The notes: generated by a model from the letters alone, not told the origin. Shown: positions 54,593-63,735, counted from the first letter of the stretch. The stretch is DNA of 64,000 nucleotides from Streptomyces sp. NBC_00353 (GCF_036108815.1 NZ_CP107985.1:496001-560000), one strand, 5' to 3'. Numbers and translations are program-made.

Positions 54593-54931
54593 TCACTTCG
54601 CCATGTTGTAGACCGCGAGGACGAGGCTGCTGGTCACACCGATGCCTCCGGCTCCGCACAGGCTCCACAGCACGCTCTGCTTGCCGCGGGCAGCCAGCTG
54701 TGCGCGTTCACTGTTGTGGCCCACGGCGACCAGGAGCCAGCCGGTCAGTCCACCGATCACCGCTGCTGCGAGACCGAACCCGGCCGTCCAGGACAGGATC
54801 GTCTTGACCTGGGTGTTCACCGCGTCGGGAAGCTCCGGGGTGTATTTCGGAACGACCGGGTCCTTGCCATCGGCGAGTACATGCAGGCCCGGGTCGCTGG
54901 CCAAAGTGTGCAGGGTGGTCATCAACGTCAT
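54593..54931 (-). CDS. small two-helix membrane protein, possible VirB2-type pilin
   Basis: ATG 54931 yields a 112-residue protein with two hydrophobic segments (ILSWTAGFGLAAAVIGGLTG, LWSLCGAGGIGVTSSLVLAV) separated by a short polar loop. The size and topology match VirB2/TrbC pilins, but no cleavage signature is sure. It lies between the P-loop ATPase gene (20 bp gap) and the VirB8-like gene. Confidence 0.65.
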   Translation of the reverse strand: MTLMTTLHTLASDPGLHVLADGKDPVVPKYTPELPDAVNTQVKTILSWTAGFGLAAAVIGGLTGWLLVAVGHNSERAQLAARGKQSVLWSLCGAGGIGVTSSLVLAVYNMAK

Positions 54932-54950
54932 AGCCGACACCTCGTCAAAG

Positions 54951-55844
54951 TCATCTGGAAGCGGGGGAAACAACGGCGAGCGGCGCGGGCCGCGGCGCTT
55001 CGGGAAGCGGTATGCCCCAGGTAGCGCCAGCCGCCGTCAGAACTGCCTGGGCGAGCGAGCGCGCGGCCTGCTGGGTGCGTGAGCGCAGCCGGGATGCCGT
55101 CCGCAGCCCGTGGGCGCGGATGTGCGGGTCGTGCGGGAGGTGCACCACGGCAGCGGTGCGGGAAGTCAGCATCGTCGCGCCTGCCCGAACGACGGCGGGC
55201 AACCGCCCGTCGGTCTGTGCGACGAGTACGGCAACCGTGCGCTGCAGCGGCATGCCGTCGGCATGCAGCGCCGTCATGGCCTGCTGCAGGGCCTGGACGC
55301 CGCTGGCGGTGGCGGCCGCGCACAGCACCGGTACTGCGTAGGGGAGTTCGCACCAGGCCCGGGTCTGTCCGATCCGCGCGGCGCAACGAGCGTCAAGGAT
55401 GTCGTGGGCGACGGGGTGCGTGGTGTCGGCGATGACGGTCTGCCAGCCGCCGAGGGCGGCCAGCTGGAGCCAGGCGGCAGGGTCCGGCGGAAGTGCGAGC
55501 GGCGGGCTGTGCCAGTCCCGTCCGTCTGTGAGCACCTGCCAGCCCGCGTCCCGTCCGGCCGGTCGCCGAGCGGCCGCATTCTGGACCTGGGATCGGGTCA
55601 GTGGCCGGTCGGGCGGTAGTGCGGCCAGGCCTCCGGCTTCCTGCCCGGTCGTCCACGAGGGCCAGGGTGAGGAGAGGCGCGGTGCGGTATCGAGCACAAC
55701 CGTGCGGGTCCCGGCCGCCGTCATCGCTCCGGCGAGCAGATCGGCCACGGTGGAGCGCCCGCTCCCCCCGGTCGCTGCCATCACCGGCAGCACCAGACGG
55801 GATCCGGCAGGCAGCGCCATCAGCGCGGCTTTCTTTTTGCCCAC
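54951..55844 (-). CDS. MinD/ParA-like P-loop protein with atypical Walker A
   Basis: GTG 55844 follows GGGAGG. The 297-residue protein begins MGKKKAALMALPAGSRLVLP and has a P-loop AATGGSGRSTVADLLAGAMT at about residues 23-42. Arg30 is in place of the catalytic Lys, and the MinD signature Lys is missing. VVLDTAP and TVIADTTHPVAHDILDARCA mark the Walker B-like strands. It is the first gene of the minus-strand conjugation operon. It may position the secretion machinery; reduced or no ATPase activity is inferred. Confidence 0.78.
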   Translation of the reverse strand: MGKKKAALMALPAGSRLVLPVMAATGGSGRSTVADLLAGAMTAAGTRTVVLDTAPRLSSPWPSWTTGQEAGGLAALPPDRPLTRSQVQNAAARRPAGRDAGWQVLTDGRDWHSPPLALPPDPAAWLQLAALGGWQTVIADTTHPVAHDILDARCAARIGQTRAWCELPYAVPVLCAAATASGVQALQQAMTALHADGMPLQRTVAVLVAQTDGRLPAVVRAGATMLTSRTAAVVHLPHDPHIRAHGLRTASRLRSRTQQAARSLAQAVLTAAGATWGIPLPEAPRPAPLAVVSPASR

Positions 55845-55944
55845 CCTTACCTCCCATGCGGCACGCAAGTTATTTGCGGCAGCTAACTCGCCGTACCCGC
55901 TTGTCGTCCACAAGCGCCCCAGAACCATATCGTCCCGATGCGGG

Positions 55945-56009
55945 TGACAACAAAAGTTATTGTCAACCTGCCTCCTGTAAAGCCGTGATGGCATACTGTC
56001 ACGCAGTAT
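55945..56009. promoter_or_regulatory. palindrome-rich divergent promoter region of the conjugation module
   Basis: The 256 bp between the divergent genes at 55844 and 56101 hold TGACAA / TTGTCA arms (55945-55950 and 55960-55965) and a perfect ATACTG-TCACG-CAGTAT palindrome (55993-56009), with TCACGC repeated. The stretch is AT-rich. It probably contains both promoters and regulator sites. Confidence 0.5.
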
Positions 56010-56100
56010 CACGCAACCTGAGTGGCGTTGGCTCTCGCCAGAACAGACCAGCCATCAGGATTCTTTTACGCAAATGCAGGAGTACAGGCTTAGGGGGACT

Positions 56101-57192
56101 GTGCGCGTAAAGCGCTGGCTGGCCGTTGCCGTGGGCGGGGCCGTCATGACACCGGTCGCGTTCGGCATGGGAATCGTGCTGCTCATTGCGACGTTCGACG
56201 ACGATAGAGGCGGAGGCAGTGTGGAGCCGACGGCAGGCAGCCTCAGAATCGGCAGGGGTGGCGTCCCCGCCGAGTACGCGCCGATGATCCTCAAGGTCTC
56301 GGCAGACTGTGACCAGGGGCTGCCACCATCGATCCTGGCAGCCCAGCTGAAACAGGAATCGAACTTCAATCCTCGGGCTGAATCTCCCGGCGTTGGCGCG
56401 CAGGGCATCGCCCAGTTCATGCCGGACACCTGGCCGACCTGGGCCGTGGACGGAAACGGCAACGGGACCAGGAGCGTCTGGGAACCCGCGGACGCCATCG
56501 CTGGGCAGGGGAAGTTCATGTGCAGCCTGTTGAAGAAGGGCAAGGCACACCCTCAGTACAACGGCTCACCCATCGAACTCGCGCTCGCCGGTTACAACGC
56601 CGGCTGGGGCCGCGTCGACCAGTACCAGGGCGTCCCGGACGAGCAGTTCGCCAAAGGCCAAACATACAATTACGTCCAGATCATCATGGCTTCCGCCCGG
56701 CAGTTCACCGCTCCCGCGTCCAGCGAGGAGGTGGATCTGCCTGCCGAACACTCTCTGCCCGCCGGAACGCCCCGCAAGGTCCGCACCGCGGTGGCCTGGG
56801 CGATGCAGCAGAGGGGCGGCTGGTACCGCCTCGGCGGCGACTGCACTAACGCCCACGGCCAGAGGTCCGCCCACTGGTGCGACTGTTCGTCCCTGACGCA
56901 GCAGGCCTACGGGGCCGCCGGGGTCACCATCCCCCGGGTCACCTACGACCAGGTCAATATCGGCGACCGGGTCAGTATCGACGACCCCAAGCCCGGGGAC
57001 CTGGTATTCAATCCGGGCAGCGACGGATCGGACGCGCGCCCGGGGCACGTCGGCATGTACATCGGGGACGGCAAGATCATCGAAGCGCCCCGCACCGGCG
57101 TACGGACCCGGATCGTCTCGTACAGCAGCTGGCGCAACTCCACGAGCGCCATGACTCGAATCACCGAAGTCCGCCGGGTGGTGAAGTGGTGA
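56101..57192 (+). CDS. peptidoglycan hydrolase: lytic transglycosylase plus NlpC/P60
   Basis: GTG 56101 follows AGGGGGA; ATG 56074 lacks a ribosome binding site. A signal anchor (WLAVAVGGAVMTPVAFGMGI) is followed by a transglycosylase domain at about 60-195 (LAAQLKQESNFNPRAESPGV with catalytic Glu, GAQGIAQFMPDTWPTWAVDG, ALAGYNAGWGRVDQYQGV). An NlpC/P60 domain lies at about 225-363 (AHWCDCSSLTQQAYGAAGVT with catalytic Cys, RPGHVGMYIGDGKIIEAPRT with His). It locally opens the cell wall for channel assembly, like VirB1 or TcpG. It is divergent from the ATPase operon. Confidence 0.9.
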   Translation: MRVKRWLAVAVGGAVMTPVAFGMGIVLLIATFDDDRGGGSVEPTAGSLRIGRGGVPAEYAPMILKVSADCDQGLPPSILAAQLKQESNFNPRAESPGVGAQGIAQFMPDTWPTWAVDGNGNGTRSVWEPADAIAGQGKFMCSLLKKGKAHPQYNGSPIELALAGYNAGWGRVDQYQGVPDEQFAKGQTYNYVQIIMASARQFTAPASSEEVDLPAEHSLPAGTPRKVRTAVAWAMQQRGGWYRLGGDCTNAHGQRSAHWCDCSSLTQQAYGAAGVTIPRVTYDQVNIGDRVSIDDPKPGDLVFNPGSDGSDARPGHVGMYIGDGKIIEAPRTGVRTRIVSYSSWRNSTSAMTRITEVRRVVKW

Positions 57193-57746
57193 CCGGCACA
57201 ACCGAAAGGCGTCCCGCCATGCACGAGCACGAAGAGCTGTTCCACCCCTGGGGCATCGTGACTCCGGCATTCTGGGGCGCCCCGGCACTCGCCCCCGCCG
57301 CGCAAACTGGCCCTCAGGCCCGGATCCCGGAAGTGCTGCGCGAGCGCCTGGCCGCCGTCGCCGCTGCGGCCACCGGCGGCCAGTTGCAGGACGCCGCGAG
57401 GATGGCCTACCAGCTCGACACCGAGATCGCCGCCGAGTGCGGCGCCGAGCATCTGGACACCGTCCACATCCGGGAAGTCCGGGGACACATCGCCCACCTG
57501 ATGGATGATCATGCCACCGCGGTCGGGTGGTACCTGCACACCGCGCGCCTGCGCGCCACGATCCAAGGCCCTGGTCACCCCGACACCGAAGAAGCCACCC
57601 GACGCGTCTACAGCCTCTGGCGCACGGTCCCCGCCCATGACGCGCGCAGGCTCGGCAACGAACTCCTCGCCGCCGTCACCGACATCCACGGCCCAGAGGC
57701 GGCCGTCGCCCAGCGGACCCTCAAGAGGTTGCAGTCCCTCGGCTAA
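57189..57746 (+). CDS. helical (TPR-like) protein, 185 aa
   Basis: GTG 57189 overlaps the hydrolase stop as GTGA; ATG 57222 is an alternative. The product is largely helical: VLRERLAAVAAAATGGQLQD, AARMAYQLDTEIAAECGAEH, LDTVHIREVRGHIAHLMDDH and ATAVGWYLHTARLRATIQGP, as in degenerate TPR arrays with HPDTEEA turns. Probably a cytosolic partner of the module; no specific function is known. Confidence 0.68.
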   Translation: MTGTTERRPAMHEHEELFHPWGIVTPAFWGAPALAPAAQTGPQARIPEVLRERLAAVAAAATGGQLQDAARMAYQLDTEIAAECGAEHLDTVHIREVRGHIAHLMDDHATAVGWYLHTARLRATIQGPGHPDTEEATRRVYSLWRTVPAHDARRLGNELLAAVTDIHGPEAAVAQRTLKRLQSLG

Positions 57747-57809
57747 CCCATCACCCATTCCGCGCTACAGGGAAGTGCTCGGCCCAGGACAGCAGCCGGG
57801 CACGCGGTA

Positions 57810-57838
57810 GCCCCGGGGGACGAGTGCTCTCCCGGGGC
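57810..57838. terminator. bidirectional hairpin between convergent genes
   Basis: GCCCCGGG (57810-57817) pairs perfectly with CCCGGGGC (57831-57838) around a 13-bp loop. It lies between the convergent 185-residue gene and the relaxase gene, so it is a likely terminator, without a T-run as is common in high-GC genomes. Confidence 0.6.
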
Positions 57839-57949
57839 CGTTGCTGCTGTCAGAGACCGATGCCGTCGGTGGCGGAGTATGCCCAGCGTTCGCCTTTGTC
57901 GGCCTTCTCCGCACTCAGCCTGAGGTGCCTTCCCACGGAGCTGGAAGTT

Positions 57950-60900
57950 TCATAGCCCTCGGGACGGTCCAGAGCGGCTCGGTGCCGGCGGCTGGTAGCC
58001 GGGCTCGTGCCGTACGGATGCATCGGCCTGCTGCTGCTTGTCCAGGTCCCTGCCTCTGGTCTCCGCGGTGTGCAGCTCGCCGTACTTCTCTGCGACGGTC
58101 CGGCGCAGCGCCTGCTCCTCGACCATGAGCGCCGCATTTTCCCGGTAGATCGCTGCTGAATTCCGGTACTTGGTGACCTGGCCGTGCAGGCGCGCAAGCT
58201 GCTTGAGGTCGTTCGTGTCGACGCGCTGCGTGAACGCGGGCACGTGGGCCCGCATGGCAGCGAGCTTTCGGGCGACGTCGTCGATGTCGCGGGGTGCGGG
58301 CTGGGTGGCGCCCATCTCGCGGAAGACGTCGGCGAACTCGCTGCCGCGGATGGTCTCCCACGCCTCGGTCCGGGCGGTGTTCGCCGCAGACGTGGCCCGG
58401 CTCCCCTCGCTCCATCCTGCGGCGCGCTGGGCGCGGTAGCGCTCGGTCAGTTCCTGGTGTTCCTTCTTCGAGGTGCTGGCCAGCCGGAGCGCGACGCGAC
58501 CCTTGCTGTTGTTAGCCTCCAGCCGTTCCAGCGCGGCGTTCGCTTCCCTGACCGCAGCCTGGGCGAGCACCGCCTGGCCGAGCTCCTCGCGGGCGGTACG
58601 GAGATGGCCGTTCGCATGGTCCAGCAGCACGATGGCCTCCGCACCGCGGCACTGGCCCTTGGTCTGTCCGTGGGCCTTTTCCTGGGCCAGCCGCTCGGCC
58701 AGGACCCGGGCCTCCTCTCCGTCCTGCAGGGCGCCCTGGTCGCAGATCTTGGCGCGCTGCAAAGCGTCGCCAGGCTTCCAGCACAGATCGGCGTCAGACA
58801 TCCTGCCGTAGGGGCGGTCCGTCCAGGAAGGGATTGCCCGCATCGCGCGCTGACGCTGAAACTCGGCCAGCTGCTGCTGCCGATCCTCGCTCAGCTCCAG
58901 CACTGTCTCGTCATCCAGGGCGCGCTCGGGCACCGGCTGCTCGCGGCGTACCGGCGCCCGGTGGGCCTGTTCCCGTTCCGCCTGTTCACCGTAGGGCAGC
59001 ACCGCTCCTGCTGCGGCCGCCCGTTCGGCAGGCGGCCCGTGGGCGACGGGCCGCTCCTGGGTGGCCTGCACGGGCAGCATGGCCGGGGTGGGCGGCTCGC
59101 GCAGCAGGTCGGAGATCATGCCGTCCGGCCGCGACTGCCCCAAGTACTGGGCGAAGGCCCGGACGGCGCGCTGCAGGATCTCCTTCTCGCTGCGGGCAGC
59201 ACCCAGGCGTGCCTGCGTCGTCTCGTCCTCCAGCGCCGCCAGCGGCAACCACAGATGATTCTCGGACCGGGCCCGGGTGATGCCCGGGTAAGTCGCGAAA
59301 GCGTTCGCTCCGTGCCCATACATCAGGGAGGTGTCCACGGTCATACCCTGGCTCGCGGCGATCGTCATCGCGTAGCCGAGCGACACGGCCCCGGAGGCAA
59401 TCTGATCGGGGCTGAGCCAGGCCGACTCCTCTCGCGGCTTCCCGCCGCGACCCTTGAGCCGCCAGCTGATCTGGACCCGGCGCTCGTCATCGATCGCGGT
59501 GACTACGGCGCGGTAGCCGTTGAGAAGGTCCGGGCCCTGCCCGCGACGGGCACGGTAGTCGTTGGCGCGGACCCGTACGGCGTCGCCGACCGCGAGGGTG
59601 AGTTGATGACCGCCGGGCAGCGCGAAGGTGCGCTCGGCACCGAGCTCACCGGCAGCGCGACGGATCTGCTGGGCCCCGGCGTTGAGAACGTCGACGTCCG
59701 TGTTGCGGGCGGCGAGGACGACCATGCCCGCGATGAGGTCGTGCATGTCGGACCAGCGGCCGCGCAGCTCGTCCCACGCGGTGAGGATCTGCGAGCGGGC
59801 CCCGTCTGCGCTCTCGGCGGCGTGGACCCGACCGCCGGCGGCGAGCAGGTTCAGGGCCTGCTCGTGATCGCCGGTCCGCCACACCTCCAACGCCTGACGC
59901 TCGGCAGCGTCCTCCTGACGGTAGTTCTCGGTGAGGGTGAGCCCGTGGACCAGACGATGCGCCTCGCGGAACCAGCCGCCCACCCCGATCGCCTGGAGCT
60001 GTAGGTGGTCGCCGATGCCGACGATTTTGGTACCGGTGCGGGCAGCCTCGGTCATCAGCAGGGCCGCGGACCGGTCGTCGACCATCGTCGCCTCATCGAG
60101 GACGAGGACGTCGATGCCGACGAGGCCCTTGCCTCTGGTGATCCGCTCCAGCCAGGCCGCGACCGTGCGCGACGGGATCGCGGAGGCACTGGCCAAGTTC
60201 TGGGCGGCGACCGCGCTCAGGCATGCACCCGCATACATGGTGCCAGCAGCGTCCCAGCCGATCCGGCACGCCTCCATCAACGTCGACTTGCCCGCCCCGG
60301 CGATGCCGACCACCGTGTCGATGCCGTGCCCGGCGGTCAGCAGCCGGACGACCGCCTCGCGCTGCTGACCGGACAGCTCGTATCCAACGGCGCGCTGGTA
60401 GGTGGTGATCGCCCGCTCGGCCTCGTCCGGACTCAGGACTGCGGTGCCCTCGTCGACCCGGGCCAGGACCTGGCGGGTGACGGCGTCCTCTGCATCGAGG
60501 ATGTCCTGGGTGGTGTAGCGGGCGGTGGACGACATCACGGTGGAGCCGAAGGCCGGCACCGGCACCGCGTAGCCCTCCACGGCCAGGACCTGGTCGGCAA
60601 GCTCGTCCAGCCGCCCCGGCCCGTCGTCGATGCCGTACTCCAACGCATTCGCCAACGCGGCAAGCAGCTGGGCGCGGCTGAACGACTTCTCCGACCGTGT
60701 GAGGCCGGTATCGGGGTCGAACACGATCGCGGCGAGGTCGGAGGGCGGCGGGGTTCGCGGGCCGTTGCCAGGACCGTCGATGCCCGGGCCGTCGCCTGGT
60801 CCGGGCGGTCCGGGAGCCGCGGCCAAGATCATCGCGTCGACGTCGACACCGAGGCCCTCGGCCCGCTGACGCCAGCTGTCCCGCATCGTCGTGGCGTCGG

Positions 60901-62101
60901 CCGCGTGCTTGGCTCGCTTGGTCTGCAGCGAGACCGCGGCCTTCTCCTCCCGGCTGGCGTCGGCGCCGGCCGTCGCGTCGACCAGGGCAGCCCGGCGCGA
61001 GAACTCATCGCGCACGTGCTCGGGGATCCCGACGATCTCCCAGGCGCCGGTCCGCTCATTCTGCTCACGCCGTACCCCGAACCGCTCGTACGTCAGCGCA
61101 CGCACCCGTGCCTTGAAGAACGCATCGAGGGCGGAGGCGTGCCGGTGCAGGTCCTGCCCCGAGTTCGCGATCGACCGCCACTGCCCGTCCTGGCACAACG
61201 CCATATTGGAGATCGTGACATGCAGGTGCAGGTGCGGGTCACCGGGCTGTCCGTCGCCCATCGGCCGGGCCGCCTGGTGCTCGACCGACCAGGCCATCAA
61301 CCCGCCGGTTGCGGTCCTTACCGGCTGCCCGTCCTCGCTGCCGACCGCGTACCCGACCCACGATTCGAGCTGGGCAAACATGTCCCGCTTGGCCTGGTGG
61401 ACCAGGCCGCGCAGCTCCCGTTCGTCCAGGCTGCCCATTAAGCCCTGCAGCACGCTGTCAGACTTGGGGAGATCCAGGACCAGGTCCCAGCCGCGGACCC
61501 GGTCATCGACCCGGACATCCTTGTGCGCCCACGCCTCTGCCAGTTCGGTCTCGCCGTAGACGTCGGCCAGGTCGATGCCGGCGGCCCGGGCCAGCTTGTG
61601 GAGGGTGCCGACCTGCATCCGGTGCATCTCACCGAGCCGGTGCACCATCCGCTGCTGGATGGCGAGGACCTTCTGCTGCTTGGGCTTGCCCTCCAGCAGG
61701 TCGGCGGGCTCCACATCCCGCTTCGCGGCCGCTACCTCGATCGCCTCGGTCAACCGGGCGGTGGTCAGCTTCGCTTTCTCGTGCGCGCGGGCCGACGTGC
61801 GCGAGCGGATCAGCCGGGCCCCAGTCGCCGGGTGGCACCCGTTCATCAACCGGCGGGCGGCGTCCTTGCCCTCCTCGTCCAGCACCGCCCCATCGACCAG
61901 ACCGACCGTCGACAGGCCCGTGCCAATCCACACGAGCACGGCGTCACCCTCGGTCCGCAGCCGATGGTCGACCGCCTCGCCCCCGGCCCCCTCCAGCACG
62001 ACCGTCTCAGCGGCTGGCGCCTCCACCACCGAGCACCCGGCCTGCTCCCGCAACCGGTACTCGACCTGCTCATCCGCCGTGATCCTCGTCAGCCACGCCA
62101 C
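57950..62101 (-). CDS. MobF-family relaxase-helicase (TraA-like), 1383 aa
   Basis: The N-terminal relaxase domain spans about residues 1-330, with the three-His metal motif PGDPHLHLHVTISNMA at about 285-300. Central RecD/UvrD-type helicase motifs follow: Walker A VVGIAGAGKSTLMEACRIGW at about 600, Walker B GIDVLVLDEATMVDDRSAAL at about 667, then LTENYRQED and YAMTIAASQGMTVDTSLMYG. The C-terminal about 350 residues form charged coiled coils. The enzyme nicks oriT, stays bound to the 5' end and unwinds the strand for export. The N-terminal Tyr cluster usual for MobF is not obvious; Tyr15 (VEYRL) is a candidate. GTG or ATG starts upstream lack support. Confidence 0.92.
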   Translation of the reverse strand: MAWLTRITADEQVEYRLREQAGCSVVEAPAAETVVLEGAGGEAVDHRLRTEGDAVLVWIGTGLSTVGLVDGAVLDEEGKDAARRLMNGCHPATGARLIRSRTSARAHEKAKLTTARLTEAIEVAAAKRDVEPADLLEGKPKQQKVLAIQQRMVHRLGEMHRMQVGTLHKLARAAGIDLADVYGETELAEAWAHKDVRVDDRVRGWDLVLDLPKSDSVLQGLMGSLDERELRGLVHQAKRDMFAQLESWVGYAVGSEDGQPVRTATGGLMAWSVEHQAARPMGDGQPGDPHLHLHVTISNMALCQDGQWRSIANSGQDLHRHASALDAFFKARVRALTYERFGVRREQNERTGAWEIVGIPEHVRDEFSRRAALVDATAGADASREEKAAVSLQTKRAKHAADATTMRDSWRQRAEGLGVDVDAMILAAAPGPPGPGDGPGIDGPGNGPRTPPPSDLAAIVFDPDTGLTRSEKSFSRAQLLAALANALEYGIDDGPGRLDELADQVLAVEGYAVPVPAFGSTVMSSTARYTTQDILDAEDAVTRQVLARVDEGTAVLSPDEAERAITTYQRAVGYELSGQQREAVVRLLTAGHGIDTVVGIAGAGKSTLMEACRIGWDAAGTMYAGACLSAVAAQNLASASAIPSRTVAAWLERITRGKGLVGIDVLVLDEATMVDDRSAALLMTEAARTGTKIVGIGDHLQLQAIGVGGWFREAHRLVHGLTLTENYRQEDAAERQALEVWRTGDHEQALNLLAAGGRVHAAESADGARSQILTAWDELRGRWSDMHDLIAGMVVLAARNTDVDVLNAGAQQIRRAAGELGAERTFALPGGHQLTLAVGDAVRVRANDYRARRGQGPDLLNGYRAVVTAIDDERRVQISWRLKGRGGKPREESAWLSPDQIASGAVSLGYAMTIAASQGMTVDTSLMYGHGANAFATYPGITRARSENHLWLPLAALEDETTQARLGAARSEKEILQRAVRAFAQYLGQSRPDGMISDLLREPPTPAMLPVQATQERPVAHGPPAERAAAAGAVLPYGEQAEREQAHRAPVRREQPVPERALDDETVLELSEDRQQQLAEFQRQRAMRAIPSWTDRPYGRMSDADLCWKPGDALQRAKICDQGALQDGEEARVLAERLAQEKAHGQTKGQCRGAEAIVLLDHANGHLRTAREELGQAVLAQAAVREANAALERLEANNSKGRVALRLASTSKKEHQELTERYRAQRAAGWSEGSRATSAANTARTEAWETIRGSEFADVFREMGATQPAPRDIDDVARKLAAMRAHVPAFTQRVDTNDLKQLARLHGQVTKYRNSAAIYRENAALMVEEQALRRTVAEKYGELHTAETRGRDLDKQQQADASVRHEPGYQPPAPSRSGPSRGL

Positions 62102-62165
62102 CGGCCGCCCCCATTCTCTGTCACCCCGTCAGCCGGGCTTGTGCACTTGCGCGTTCCGGCTTCCA

Positions 62166-62189
62166 GGAGTTCCCCAACAATGGAACTCC
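62166..62189. promoter_or_regulatory. inverted repeat upstream of the relaxase gene (candidate oriT or operator)
   Basis: GGAGTTCC and GGAACTCC form perfect 8-bp arms around an 8-bp spacer (CCAACAAT), 65-88 bp upstream of the relaxase start. oriT sites of this relaxase class commonly lie beside the gene and contain such repeats. Confidence 0.45.
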
Positions 62190-62289
62190 CTTTGTCCATT
62201 CCTTCACTTTGATCACCCACCGGAACCCATCGACTGTACGTTCAGAGCCACCACGTAGTGGACAGCAACACTGCTTGCATCGGGACGTT

Positions 62290-62615
62290 CAAGATGGCGC
62301 CATGAACGCTCCCGCTCGGCCCACTTCCGCCATGCTGCTGCACGGAGTACCAAGAGTGCTGGCCGAGGCGTTCCCCGCACCCGCGCAGCCACACGGCCAG
62401 CACTCCGGTAGCTGCGACCCCTCGGCCGCCTGCCGGGTCTCGCGTCCGGCAAGCCGAATCCGCGAGACCACAAACCGCGAATACACCCGCTTGAAGCCAC
62501 TGCGGCCGGTGCCGGGCCGGGAGCCCTCACGCCATTGCACCGGCTTTGCTGCCTTCCGGCCGGCCGTGGTGACCAGCTGCTTGACCAATTGCGGCTTGTC
62601 CGGGTACTTCGCCAC
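62290..62615 (-). pseudogene. IS701-like transposase fragment
   Basis: The minus frame reads KQLVTTAGRKAAKPVQWREG, SRPGTGRSGFKRVYSRFVVS and RIRLAGRETRQAAEG, matching the mid-region of IS701/IS4-type transposases (QWREGS, SRFVALRVRPAG). Both ends are lost and the following text is scrambled. The flanking stretch 62616-62826 shows no gene. Confidence 0.6.
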
Positions 62616-62826
62616 CGGCGGGCTTCAGCCTTCGAAGGGGCGCGGACAGCTGTCCCGTCTCACGCCAGCTGCTCCGATGCCGGCGAGGCTGGACGACCTT
62701 GAGCCGCAATTTCACTGGTGGCCCGCTCGGCCTCCCGGTCGGGCGCGCCTACGTCTCAGTGAACCTGCCTCGTTCGGGACGAAAAATCATTGGCTTCCCG
62801 TTCCATCTGGCGAGGAGACTTCCGAC

Positions 62827-63735
62827 GTGACGCTTCACGAGAATGAGATCCCAGTCGACGAGACGCTAGTCCGAGCACTACTGAAGGCACAGCGCCCAGA
62901 GTGGGCTGGCCTACCGTTGTCGCCCGCAGGCGCAGGCACGGACAACACCATGTATCGGCTGGGCCATGACCTGCTCGTGCGACTTCCACGAACCGCCGAC
63001 AACGGACAGTCCGTGCGCAAGGAACAGGAATGGCTTCCTCGCCTGGCCCGCCACCTTGCCTGCCCGATTCCCGAGCCCGTCCATGCCGGGACACCCACCG
63101 ATGCCTTCCCCATGGTCTGGTCGGTCTACCGCTGGATAGACGGTGACGAAGCCAGCCCGGACACCGTCCGGGACTGGGCCGCCTTCGGAGCGGACCTGGC
63201 GGCGATCGTGAGGGAACTCCACCGCATCGACCTCATGGGAGCGACCCGCACGGACGGCCTCAGCTGGTATCGCGGAGGCAGCCTGGAGCCGTGCGACCAG
63301 TGGATCACTAGGTGTCTCAACGACTGCCGCGCCACGGTGGGTTCTGAGCTCGACGTTGACACTCTGGAACAGTTGTGGCGAGCCGCGCTCGCACTGCCCG
63401 AGCCCTCTGGGCCTCATGTGTGGCTCCACGGCGACCTCAAGCCGACCAATCTCTTGGTCCGGGAAGGCAGGCTCCACGCAGTTATCGACTTCGGAGGACT
63501 CTCGGTCGGCTTTCCCGACGCCGAGCACTCCACAGTCTGGGACTTGCCGCCACAAGCCCGACAGGCTTACTGGGACACCTTGCACCTCGATGATGTGACC
63601 TGGACCCGCGCCCGCGCCTGGGCGGTCGCAGTGGGCGTCAGTGGGATCTCCTACTACTGGGACACCTTCCCCGCCTTCGTCGCCGAATGCCGAGCACGTC
63701 TTCAGGCAATCCTTGCCGACGCCGCTACGCGTTGA
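62827..63735 (+). CDS. aminoglycoside phosphotransferase (APH)-family protein
   Basis: GTG 62827 lies 8 bp after GAGGAGA. The 302-residue protein has the kinase-fold motifs LSPAGAGTDNTMYRLGHDLL (N lobe), RKEQEWLPRLARHLACPIPE, the Brenner motif WLHGDLKPTNLLVREG at about 199 and the metal motif AVIDFGGLSVGFPDAE at about 217. Family members phosphorylate aminoglycosides, homoserine, choline or sugars. Resistance is possible but not shown. The long open frame upstream to 62209 is transposase debris. Confidence 0.85.
   Translation: MTLHENEIPVDETLVRALLKAQRPEWAGLPLSPAGAGTDNTMYRLGHDLLVRLPRTADNGQSVRKEQEWLPRLARHLACPIPEPVHAGTPTDAFPMVWSVYRWIDGDEASPDTVRDWAAFGADLAAIVRELHRIDLMGATRTDGLSWYRGGSLEPCDQWITRCLNDCRATVGSELDVDTLEQLWRAALALPEPSGPHVWLHGDLKPTNLLVREGRLHAVIDFGGLSVGFPDAEHSTVWDLPPQARQAYWDTLHLDDVTWTRARAWAVAVGVSGISYYWDTFPAFVAECRARLQAILADAATR

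Noticed and set aside
57850..58197. Separate small minus gene overlapping the end of the relaxase
   Set aside because: Frame is internal to the relaxase coiled-coil tail region and downstream gap; no ribosome binding site or conserved text.
58184..61441. Plus-strand frames of 478-606 codons within the relaxase gene
   Set aside because: They are antisense to a well-defined relaxase-helicase and have no domain signature.
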